Below are positions 36,224 to 43,584 of a stretch of 64,000 nt of DNA, piece by piece. Where the stretch lies: the NCBI RefSeq assembly GCF_042676605.1, contig NZ_JBHTHQ010000021.1, positions 789,152-853,151 on the forward strand, read 5' to 3'. The stretch comes from Alloscardovia venturai (GTDB lineage: Bacteria; Actinomycetota; Actinomycetes; Actinomycetales; Bifidobacteriaceae). Under the pieces are notes generated by a model. It was given only the letters and a program-made list of their open reading frames with translations. It had not been told where the DNA came from and ran no database searches. How positions within the stretch are numbered: position 1 is the first letter of the stretch; each line of letters starts with the position of its first letter. A program made the translations under genes and the position numbers.

Positions 36224-36910
36224 ATGCGCGCAATTTTCAATGAAGAACTGCAGCAAGTAGCAGATGACCTTATCGCTATGGCAAGCGCAGTGCATATCGC
36301 TGTAGACCGTGCAGGTCAGGCTCTCTTCTCCCAAGATATTGAAACCGCTCAGGACGTTATCGATGGCGATAAGGCTATCGATGCGTTGGAGCATAAGATT
36401 AATGACCAATGTGTAACGCTGCTCGCTAAACAATCTCCTGTTGCTACTGATTTGCGTATCGTTGTCTCGACCATGAGCATTGCTTCGCTCCTCGAGCGTA
36501 TGGGGGACTTGGCGCGCCATATAGCTGAGACGTCTCGAAGTACATATCCTGACTCTCCCTTCGTTCCACGTATAGCTGATACTTTCACTCGCATGCAAAG
36601 TTTTGCTCTCACCACTACACAAACATTGACAAATCTCGTTAAATCTCACGATGAGGATGCCGCGCAGCAGCTCATCATTAATGATGACGTCATGGATAAG
36701 CTCTTTGAGTCTGTCGTCAGCAGTGCGCGCAATGACGATTGGGATGCGACGACCGAGCAAATCATTAACACTGTTCTTCTCTCACGCTATTACGAACGCA
36801 TGGGCGACCATGCTGTTTCCGTAGCACGTCGCTTGGTTTACATGGTCTCTGGTTTCGACCCAACAAAGGACCCAAGCCGTTTCATTGGCGTCGACGGCGA
36901 CGGCGACTAA
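36224..36910 (+). CDS. phoU: Phosphate uptake regulator PhoU
   Basis: 228 residues; helical PhoU protein that restrains Pst transport and phosphate-regulon signalling. Two PhoU repeats: about 10-100 (VAVDRAGQALF-like metal-binding helix, TDLRIVVSTMSIASLLERMGD) and 115-210 (LLSRYYERMGDHAVSVARRL). Both contain the E-R-M-G-D metal-cluster motif. The frame extends upstream, but CAGGAG 6 bases before the ATG at 36224 fixes the start. The kinase gene beside it is divergent, with about 120 bases between the starts. Confidence 0.94.
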   Translation: MRAIFNEELQQVADDLIAMASAVHIAVDRAGQALFSQDIETAQDVIDGDKAIDALEHKINDQCVTLLAKQSPVATDLRIVVSTMSIASLLERMGDLARHIAETSRSTYPDSPFVPRIADTFTRMQSFALTTTQTLTNLVKSHDEDAAQQLIINDDVMDKLFESVVSSARNDDWDATTEQIINTVLLSRYYERMGDHAVSVARRLVYMVSGFDPTKDPSRFIGVDGDGD

Positions 36911-36932
36911 TTTTCAGCACGCTTGATACTTT

Positions 36933-36966
36933 CTCCGCTCTGCGTCATACAAGGCGGAGTTTTTGT
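36933..36966 (+). terminator. Intrinsic terminator after phoU
   Basis: CTCCGC/GCGGAG stem followed by TTTTTTG. Confidence 0.8.
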
Positions 36967-36995
36967 ATTTCACATTATGTTTGTTAGACACTCAC

Positions 36996-37035
36996 ACAAA
37001 AATGGACAGTGTGTACGATATCGTACACACTGTCC
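36996..37035 (-). terminator. 32-base perfect palindrome, terminator of the helicase gene
   Basis: Bases 37004-37035 form a perfect palindrome centred on GATATC. Read on the minus strand it is followed by ATTTTTG, which fits an intrinsic terminator 45 bases after the helicase stop. Outer ACACTCA/TGAGTGT arms flank it. Confidence 0.75.
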
Positions 37036-37079
37036 GAAAACTTCTGAGTGTTAGAAAAACTATATGCGGTTCGTGCTAT

Positions 37080-38762
37080 TTAATTCCTAAACGCCAACTC
37101 CAACCCGAGCTTCTTCCCCTTGAACTTAGCCTTCTTTAAGCTTTTCAACACTTGACCAGACATGTCAGAGGGAAGCTCTACAAAGCTTGCCTCATCGCGC
37201 AGCTCAATCGCGCCGATAGCTTTGCCCGGGATATGCGCTTCTGAGGAGATAATACGCACGATATCATTCGGACGAATCTTATGGCGTTTACCAAGGCTCA
37301 TGCGGAAACGAGTTATACCTTCCTCCACTTGACCTTCATCAAAACGGCGAGACTGTGCCTTGCGCTTTTCATCACGCTTCTTCTTGCCGTCCCGCCTATC
37401 ACGGTCCTTGTGCTTGCGCTCACCTTTGTCACGAGCCTGAGAATTATGCTTTTCTTCGAGCTCCTCGCCTGAACCCTGAGCACTCTCCAAAGCCTTCTTC
37501 AAGAATGCAGCTGCAATATCCATAGCGGTATAGTCAGACATATTGACAGCATTTTCGATGACATCAATCATGTCGCGAAGTCCACCTTCGTCAATAATGG
37601 CACCGACACCATCCATGACTTTATCAACTTTCTGCGCCTGCACATCTGCCATGCTTGGTATATTTTGTGCGACAATTTTTGTCTTGCAATATCGCTGGAT
37701 ATCCTTAATTTTGTACACTTCTTTACCACGAACAAAGCTAAATGCTCGCCCCGCTCGCCCTGCGCGACCGGTACGTCCGATGCGGTGAACATAGTACTCA
37801 ACTTCACGAGGAATATCGTAATTGAACACAGCCTCGACATCGTCGACATCGATACCGCGAGCTGCCACGTCTGTCGCTACAAGAATTTCGACACTTCCCG
37901 CGCGGAACTTCTTCATTACACGGTCACGTTGAGCTTGTTTCATATCTCCATGGAGTGCTTCCGCCGCATAGCCACGTGCTTGCAAATTTTCCACAAGCTG
38001 ATCAACCATAGCCTTTGTATTGCAGAAGACCACTGAAAGTTTTGGAGCATAGAAATCAACCAAACGCGACAAGACCTCAGTCTTGTCTTTGCGCCTTACG
38101 TCATAGTAGTACTGGTCGATATTTGGTACGGTAAGCTCAGTACGCTCAATCTTGACCGTTTGGGCATCACGCTGGTATTTCGTAGTGATGTCCATAATGG
38201 CTTTTGCCATTGTCGCTGAGAAGAGTACTACCTGGCGCTCATCTGGCATCTGGTCAAGAATAGTTTCAATATCTTCCCTGAAACCCATATTGAGCATTTC
38301 ATCTGCTTCGTCAAGGACAATGGTATGAATATCTTCCGTTTTAATTGTTTTACGTCGCAGGTGATCCATAACACGACCAGGCGTGCCAATGATAATCTGT
38401 ACGCCGTCTTTGAGTCCACGAATTTGACGCATCATATCTGCACCACCGTAGACAGGGAGAATCTTGACACCGTGCATGTATTTCGCAAGACGATGAAGCT
38501 CCTCAGCCGACTGAATGGCAAGTTCGCGCGTTGGCGACAAAATTAAGACTTGAGTAGCGTAATTCTTAGAATCCACCTTCTCGAGCACTGGAATACCAAA
38601 GGATGCTGTCTTGCCTGTACCAGTTTGAGCTTGACCAATCATATCTCGGCCGCTCATCATTACTGGAATAGCAGCTTCCTGAATCGGGGATGCTTCTTCA
38701 AACCCCATATCATTAATGGCGCGCAAAATTGGCTCGGAAAGACCGAGTTCATCAAATTTCAT
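37080..38762 (-). CDS. deaD: DEAD-box RNA helicase (DeaD/CsdA type)
   Basis: 560 residues; ATP-dependent RNA unwinding in ribosome assembly and mRNA decay, commonly cold-responsive. Q motif near 3-28, Walker A AQTGTGKT at 45-52, PTRELA, DEAD at 151-154, SAT, and HRIGRTGRAGR in the second RecA domain. A very basic linker (about 440-475, K/R/D/E-rich) leads to a C-terminal DbpA-type RNA-binding domain (about 480-560). The gene has a long leader with an internal terminator (see the entries at 38911-39041), pointing to attenuation control. It has only a weak AGAAAG ribosome site. Confidence 0.95.
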   Translation of the reverse strand: MKFDELGLSEPILRAINDMGFEEASPIQEAAIPVMMSGRDMIGQAQTGTGKTASFGIPVLEKVDSKNYATQVLILSPTRELAIQSAEELHRLAKYMHGVKILPVYGGADMMRQIRGLKDGVQIIIGTPGRVMDHLRRKTIKTEDIHTIVLDEADEMLNMGFREDIETILDQMPDERQVVLFSATMAKAIMDITTKYQRDAQTVKIERTELTVPNIDQYYYDVRRKDKTEVLSRLVDFYAPKLSVVFCNTKAMVDQLVENLQARGYAAEALHGDMKQAQRDRVMKKFRAGSVEILVATDVAARGIDVDDVEAVFNYDIPREVEYYVHRIGRTGRAGRAGRAFSFVRGKEVYKIKDIQRYCKTKIVAQNIPSMADVQAQKVDKVMDGVGAIIDEGGLRDMIDVIENAVNMSDYTAMDIAAAFLKKALESAQGSGEELEEKHNSQARDKGERKHKDRDRRDGKKKRDEKRKAQSRRFDEGQVEEGITRFRMSLGKRHKIRPNDIVRIISSEAHIPGKAIGAIELRDEASFVELPSDMSGQVLKSLKKAKFKGKKLGLELAFRN

Positions 38763-38910
38763 TAAGTTTTACTTTCTGTTGGTACGAGGATTCGTACGCG
38801 GTTGTTCATTCAAGCGCGCATATCCGTAAACCAAAAAATAAAGCAGAAAGCACGCTCATACCCGTTGCACCGGCAACTTTTATTCGCTCTCACAAGAGAA
38901 AAAAGAGCAC

Positions 38911-38941
38911 AAAAAAGGAACGCCATGAAATGGTGCGTTCC
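38911..38941 (-). terminator. Intrinsic terminator inside the helicase leader
   Basis: On the minus strand GGAACGC pairs with GCGTTCC around an 11-base loop and is followed by T6. It lies about 65 bases after the predicted transcription start and about 150 bases before the helicase ATG, so it is placed as an attenuator. Confidence 0.75.
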
Positions 38942-39013
38942 TAAATTCATCGAGTAGCCTCAATCCTACCATAGAGTGTAGATACTCGGATTTTATCGGG
39001 CAATCTGTACGTT

Positions 39014-39041
39014 ATCATACAAGGTGCCCGATAAAGTCCAA
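39014..39041 (-). promoter_or_regulatory. Likely helicase promoter
   Basis: Minus strand TTGGAC (39041-39036), 16-base spacer, TATGAT (39019-39014). It lies between the arms of an inverted repeat whose core arms TTTATCGGGCA/TGCCCGATAAA are perfect (plus-strand 38992-39002 and 39024-39034). The repeat may be an operator. Confidence 0.55.
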
Positions 39042-39068
39042 GTATCCTAAAACATACGTGCTCTCCAG

Positions 39069-39090
39069 AAAAAATTCTTCACTGAAGAGC
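39069..39090 (-). terminator. Intrinsic terminator after the surface-protein gene
   Basis: Minus strand TCTTC/GAAGA with a 3-base loop followed by ATTTTTTC, about 45 bases after the stop codon. Confidence 0.65.
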
Positions 39091-39135
39091 ATCGTCTATC
39101 ACGTCATATCACTTATCGTGATTAAAAATTTCAGC

Positions 39136-41496
39136 TCATACTTCACGCCTGCGCAATGCCAAAGTAATGATTGCCGCAACAAACGCAAGCACCCCGCCGA
39201 GCCCTTGCATTATCACATCTGTGCCTGTACGAGCAAGACTTGGAGCTGACTGACTAGATTTACTAGAATTTGATGCTTTGACCGTTGGTACAGTCCGCTG
39301 AGAGGATTGAGTAGGCTTCGTCGGAGTATGTGGTTTATTCGAGGTAGGTGTGTTCGGTACTATCGGTTGCGGCTGTGGCACCGGAGTGTATGTATTTGTC
39401 ACAGTATAACCTTCACGCATGGAGCCGTCCACGGCTGCCTTATAACCACTCGCTACGTCGATTTCCTCGACAGTATAAGTAACTAACTTACCATCTTTAA
39501 TCGCATCAAGATTATCAAAAGAAGATGCCCAATCATTTTCAGACTTGAGCTCAAGCGTCTTTCCCTCGGCAGCTTTCCCATCAGCAAGAAGCTGAATTTT
39601 CACAAAATCGGGACGCTTGCCTTCTTGATTGTCAGAGTCTACCCATTTCTTAGATACCTTGATAGATGTCTTAACATACACAGGAGTGCATACGTAATTA
39701 TTCGTATACCCTTCTGTATCTGAGTCACCAGACATCGTAGTTTCGTTGAAGATACCTAAAGTTTTATTAGGAGATGTAGAGTTTGATACTGCACACTGCT
39801 GAAGCTTAGATACTTGTTCCGCCGTAAGTTTATTCGGCGTCACATCATACGTGACTTCTACGTTAAACGACTGCGACTGACCAGGATTTAGAGTAACGCC
39901 AGGCGTGACGCGGTAGCCTTGTGGTGTAGATTCAGCCGAGTTACCATCAACCGTTACAGAATCCAATGTAAACCCATCAGGTGTAGCAGGAATATCATAG
40001 ACAGGAGCCGAGCTGACCAAGCACGACCCCGCAACTGCCGTAGACGTACTAAAATCTCTTGTAGCTCTGCGCATTGTACGGCTTCTACTACTGTCACTTT
40101 CACGTCCACTGCTCGAGCTACTTGTCACATCACGAGTGCTCATAGACCCTGAAGAATATTGAGAGCTACCAGGAGTCGTAGGCGCATTATTTGTGACAGT
40201 AATCGTATAGTGCCTTGTGACAGATGTATTCCCATCATTCGTGTGAAGAGTTACTGGCTTGTCACTCGTTTCTTTCTTGACGCTATATGTATAGCTTGTC
40301 GTCAAAGTAACAGAGTCCTCATCAAAGGCAGAGGCATCCTCAGGAGGACGTGCAACACCTAAAGCAACGGTCGCCATAAGCTTGTCGTTCATGGTACAGC
40401 ACGGCGCAGTAAACGTGCCAGAAATCACAATAGTATGTGGCGCTTGGTCTCCATCACCGTCAAGCCATTTATCCGATGTAAATTTCTCTGCAGATTCTCC
40501 AGCAAACTTACCTTGCAAGACGGCCATACCATCTTGTATTTCAGTAGGCTCTACCGTATAATCGCTACCTTCTACGTAAGGTTGTCCGTCAACCGTGACT
40601 TTGAGGTTCGAGAACTGGGAATTACGCGCACCTGTCGTTTTAACTATGAAGTTCATGAGATATGTACCCAAGTTACCACCGTATCGCGTGGTCGTAGATG
40701 TGAAATCTGCTGCACAGCACTGAGAAGCATCTGGACCAGATGTAATGACAGGCTGAGGATCAGTCTGCAAAAGGTTCGAATCAGCGACTAGGCCTACAGT
40801 TGCCTTCGTTGACATATGCATATGGAGATCTGTATTGAGGCAATTTTTTAGAACAGTCTTCGAGTATGTGATTTTTGACGGAATTTGAAAATCTTGTCCT
40901 GAAATTGACATGACATCATACGTTGAATAGTTTCCAAGCGTAAATTCCGTATTTGGGTAAACGATTTTGTTATTCCCATTATTCGTAACAAAGTCTTGGC
41001 CTTCTACCCATGGATTTCCAAAAGTGACTTCATAACAATTATCGCCTTGCGAATCAGCAGGGAGGTCTTTTACGTCAAAGGTAACAGCATTAATGTCAGT
41101 ACCACCAGCAAAAGTAAAGTTGCTTCGAGTCGGTCGTGGCATATCCGTACCGCACAGTCGCACCTTAACCCAACGTCCCAAAATGTAGTCCTGCGATTCG
41201 TCAAGCCCTTCGCCCGGAGTAATTTCTGCTTTATAATCTACAGTTATTTGTCCACTCGTATTAATGTGTATCTTTCCATCGCTTGCAGGTCTCAAATATG
41301 CCCCATTGGAGTCAGAGACTTCCACACTTGCATCAGCCTTCAGACCAGCACTTACCTTCTTACCCGACTCTGTGCCAAGTGTATTCCACATTGCAGAATC
41401 GCTGGAATGCTCTGCCGATGGCGTTCCTGCCGCATGAGCGACAGTTTGGTTTAGCGTAAAGCTTGTCACGGTTGCACTCAGAAACATCACAATCAT
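39136..41496 (-). CDS. LAxTG-anchored surface protein with Cna-B domain (start out of frame)
   Basis: 786 codons in the main frame. The protein is secreted and wall-attached: a signal peptide (ending about VAHA/AG), a long beta-rich, Ser/Thr-rich region with paired cysteines (CC twice), a Cna-B domain (about 608-705, with Lys in KVSKKWVD, Glu in YTVEE and Asn in YTVTNTY for an isopeptide bond), a Pro/Thr/Ser-rich wall spacer (706-753), the sorting signal LARTG at 754-758, a membrane segment and a basic tail RRREV. The first in-frame ATG (41496) has no ribosome site and gives a signal peptide without basic residues. A good start (GAGGAG, ATG at 41554) lies upstream but is one base out of frame because of a G6 tract. 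As sequenced, that start yields only 8 codons. Adhesin or pilus-type function is likely; the partner is unknown. Confidence 0.85.
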   Translation of the reverse strand: MIVMFLSATVTSFTLNQTVAHAAGTPSAEHSSDSAMWNTLGTESGKKVSAGLKADASVEVSDSNGAYLRPASDGKIHINTSGQITVDYKAEITPGEGLDESQDYILGRWVKVRLCGTDMPRPTRSNFTFAGGTDINAVTFDVKDLPADSQGDNCYEVTFGNPWVEGQDFVTNNGNNKIVYPNTEFTLGNYSTYDVMSISGQDFQIPSKITYSKTVLKNCLNTDLHMHMSTKATVGLVADSNLLQTDPQPVITSGPDASQCCAADFTSTTTRYGGNLGTYLMNFIVKTTGARNSQFSNLKVTVDGQPYVEGSDYTVEPTEIQDGMAVLQGKFAGESAEKFTSDKWLDGDGDQAPHTIVISGTFTAPCCTMNDKLMATVALGVARPPEDASAFDEDSVTLTTSYTYSVKKETSDKPVTLHTNDGNTSVTRHYTITVTNNAPTTPGSSQYSSGSMSTRDVTSSSSSGRESDSSRSRTMRRATRDFSTSTAVAGSCLVSSAPVYDIPATPDGFTLDSVTVDGNSAESTPQGYRVTPGVTLNPGQSQSFNVEVTYDVTPNKLTAEQVSKLQQCAVSNSTSPNKTLGIFNETTMSGDSDTEGYTNNYVCTPVYVKTSIKVSKKWVDSDNQEGKRPDFVKIQLLADGKAAEGKTLELKSENDWASSFDNLDAIKDGKLVTYTVEEIDVASGYKAAVDGSMREGYTVTNTYTPVPQPQPIVPNTPTSNKPHTPTKPTQSSQRTVPTVKASNSSKSSQSAPSLARTGTDVIMQGLGGVLAFVAAIITLALRRREV

Positions 41497-41528
41497 GGCG
41501 ATTACAGATGCCCAGCGATACAGCCACT

Positions 41529-41565
41529 TACACTGTACCCCCCTGTGCCTTCATAATTTCTCCTC
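41529..41565 (-). other. Ribosome site, start codon and G6 tract of the surface-protein gene
   Basis: Minus strand: GAGGAG at 41566-41561, 5-base spacing, ATG at 41554-41552, then AAGGCACA and G6 (C6 at 41538-41543 on the plus strand). The frame stops at TAA after 8 codons. Loss of one G joins this start to the main frame and yields MKAQGVQCKWLYRWASVIAM, a proper basic-then-hydrophobic signal peptide. Confidence 0.7.
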
Positions 41566-41708
41566 ACGTGTATGGAAATCCTTCGTGGATTCTTTTAATC
41601 TCTGAAAACTTCCATTAAAAAATAACTGTCTAAGTCTACCTTTTTATTTCTACTTTGTACATTCTCACAATAAAATAAGCGTTTCTGTAGCCAATATATG
41701 GACATCAT

Positions 41709-41744
41709 ATAAAAGTGGAGCCACCTCTCAAAGGTGGCTCCACT
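41709..41744 (-). terminator. Intrinsic terminator after gpmA
   Basis: Perfect 13-base stem (AGTGGAGCCACCT and its complement, plus strand 41714-41726/41732-41744) with a 5-base loop, followed on the minus strand by TTTTATATG. Confidence 0.85.
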
Positions 41745-41834
41745 CTGCAAGCCTCAAGCTCAACCTACACTAGACCACATAGGCTGAACTCATGTAAGAT
41801 TACGTAAATTACGCCTCACTTGTAGTGTTTTACT

Positions 41835-42572
41835 CTACTTACCCTGATTTGCTACCGCCGCAGCACCTGCAGCCGCCGCCTCAGGATCGAGGTATTCGCC
41901 ACGTGGCTTGATAGGCTTAAAATCGTCATCCAACTCGTAAAGAAGTGGAATTGCAGTAGGAATGTTCACCTTTGCAATTTCTTCTTCGCTCAAACCGTCA
42001 AGCATCTTAACGATAGCACGCAAAGAGTTACCATGAGCAGCAATGAGAACGGTCTTACCTTCACGAAGCTGTGGCTTGATAGCTTCTTCCCAGTAAGGAG
42101 TTACACGAGTAACAACGTTGGAAAGTGCTTCAGTCTCCGGAACCTCTGCATTTGCATAACGAGGATCATTATTCTGAGAGTACTCATCGTTTGGGTCGAT
42201 TTCTGGTGGCGGAGTGCCATAAGAACGACGCCAAATCATGAACTTTTCATCACCGTACTCTTCACGGATTTCAGTCTTATTCTTGCCCTGAAGAGCACCG
42301 TAATGACGCTCATTGAGACGCCATGAACGCTCTACTGGGATCCAGAGGCGATCTGCGGCATCAAGGGCAATATTAGCGGTATTGATAGCACGACGAAGCA
42401 AAGAAGTGAAAACGATGTCTGGGAGGACATTCTTCTCCTTGAGAAGCTGACCACCACGCTTTGCTTCCTCTACACCCTGCTCGGTCAGAGGTACATCGAC
42501 CCAACCGGTGAACTGATTTGTCTTATTCCATGCGCTCTGTCCATGACGGAGCAATACTAACTTGTAAGTCAT
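41835..42572 (-). CDS. gpmA: 2,3-bisphosphoglycerate-dependent phosphoglycerate mutase
   Basis: 245 residues; interconverts 3- and 2-phosphoglycerate in glycolysis and the bifid shunt. The phospho-histidine motif LLRHGQSAWN is at residues 7-16; FTGWVDVPLTEQG, RRSYGTPPPEID and AAHGNSLRA (second His) complete the signature. An Ala-rich tail (EAAAAGAAAVANQ) ends the protein. It lies 10 bases after menA and may be co-transcribed with it. Confidence 0.97.
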   Translation of the reverse strand: MTYKLVLLRHGQSAWNKTNQFTGWVDVPLTEQGVEEAKRGGQLLKEKNVLPDIVFTSLLRRAINTANIALDAADRLWIPVERSWRLNERHYGALQGKNKTEIREEYGDEKFMIWRRSYGTPPPEIDPNDEYSQNNDPRYANAEVPETEALSNVVTRVTPYWEEAIKPQLREGKTVLIAAHGNSLRAIVKMLDGLSEEEIAKVNIPTAIPLLYELDDDFKPIKPRGEYLDPEAAAAGAAAVANQGK

Positions 42573-42582
42573 GTCTCCTAGT

Positions 42583-43542
42583 TTAAGCAGGGTTTAAGAC
42601 GAGTAACACGAGAGCGTACTGGACAGTCAGGAGTACCATAAATGTCTGAACCGCAAAAAATACGAGACGATATATCCGCGAATCCTCACGCGCATATACT
42701 GCACCGCACATCGCTACCCGCGTTGTAACCGCGCTGACGATAAAGCCAACGACGATAAGCAGCACATTCCACGCCGACGTATGCCAATGCACTAGCATAA
42801 GAACACTCAAGCACTGCACCGCATGCAATGTCCACACCGCTACGAGGCATAAAGCTAATATCCGATTCCCAGTAACTCTCCCCCATCGCACGACGATGGT
42901 CACTTTATGAGATATAGCGTCCGACTCCTTATCACGCAGATTATTGACAAGCATGACGCCCGCCGAAAGTAATCCTGTTTGTACTCCAGCTACGATGCCC
43001 CACACGCCTATCGCACGGATAAGAAGCCACTGCACACACCACACTACGACTGGGCCAAAGAAAATGAACGCAATCACTTCTCCTAGCCCCAAACGAGCAA
43101 AGAAAACGGAATAAGCTACGACTGCAGCGAGACATACCACTCCCACGACGAGGAGCCACCATTGCTTGCTTAAAGCCACTACAGCAATTCCTGACACGAT
43201 GCCGAGCAACGCCATTCCGCTAGCCGAGAGGTAAGCAAATCTACGCCCTTCCTGCGATACATTAACCCGTAGAGGAGCGCTCGAATCACGTGTGTCATCT
43301 ATCCCTGACACGCCATCGTAATAGTCATTGATGAAATTCGCTGCGACTTGTAAACTCCATGCAACGATTACGCACAATGTGACGTAAAGAGCGGGGTATT
43401 CAGCGACAGACGGACGACCCACGATGGTCGTGTCCCACACAACGTCTAGTCGCGTGGAAATTGCCGCAATTAAAACAGGACATACAGAAAGAGCCCACGT
43501 GAGCGGACGCGATCCTTTCCAGAATAACTTCACGCCACTCAT
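42583..43542 (-). CDS. menA: UbiA-family prenyltransferase, MenA-like
   Basis: 319 residues with about eight membrane segments. The first Asp-rich motif is FINDYYDGVSGID (near residue 90) and the second NNLRDKESDA (near 195), the pattern of MenA, which prenylates 1,4-dihydroxy-2-naphthoate in menaquinone synthesis. No other menaquinone gene is visible in the window, and bifidobacterial relatives usually lack a full respiratory chain, so the real aromatic acceptor is uncertain. It lies between lysS and gpmA on the same strand. Confidence 0.85.
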   Translation of the reverse strand: MSGVKLFWKGSRPLTWALSVCPVLIAAISTRLDVVWDTTIVGRPSVAEYPALYVTLCVIVAWSLQVAANFINDYYDGVSGIDDTRDSSAPLRVNVSQEGRRFAYLSASGMALLGIVSGIAVVALSKQWWLLVVGVVCLAAVVAYSVFFARLGLGEVIAFIFFGPVVVWCVQWLLIRAIGVWGIVAGVQTGLLSAGVMLVNNLRDKESDAISHKVTIVVRWGRVTGNRILALCLVAVWTLHAVQCLSVLMLVHWHTSAWNVLLIVVGFIVSAVTTRVAMCGAVYAREDSRIYRLVFFAVQTFMVLLTVQYALVLLVLNPA

Positions 43543-43584
43543 GTGGACTCCAAGCTCCTTATGTCTTAAAAAATAAAAACTTAC

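Larger units (their letters stand above)
38763..39135. other. Leader and promoter region of the helicase gene
   Basis: 373 bases with no protein gene. Read on the minus strand it holds: the surface-protein terminator (39069-39090), a promoter (39041 to 39014) embedded in a long inverted repeat (38976-39049), an internal intrinsic terminator (38941 to 38911), and about 150 further leader bases before the helicase start. Confidence 0.6.
41497..41834. other. Upstream region of the surface-protein gene
   Basis: Between the surface-protein frame and gpmA. It holds the out-of-frame start with its G6 tract (41538-41565), an AT-rich stretch (41600-41710) that should contain the promoter though no clear -35/-10 pair was found, and the gpmA terminator (41709-41744). 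Confidence 0.55.

Noticed and set aside
37004..37035. 32-base palindrome as an operator
   Set aside because: It lies between two convergent gene ends and is followed by T5 on the minus strand, so a terminator explains it better.
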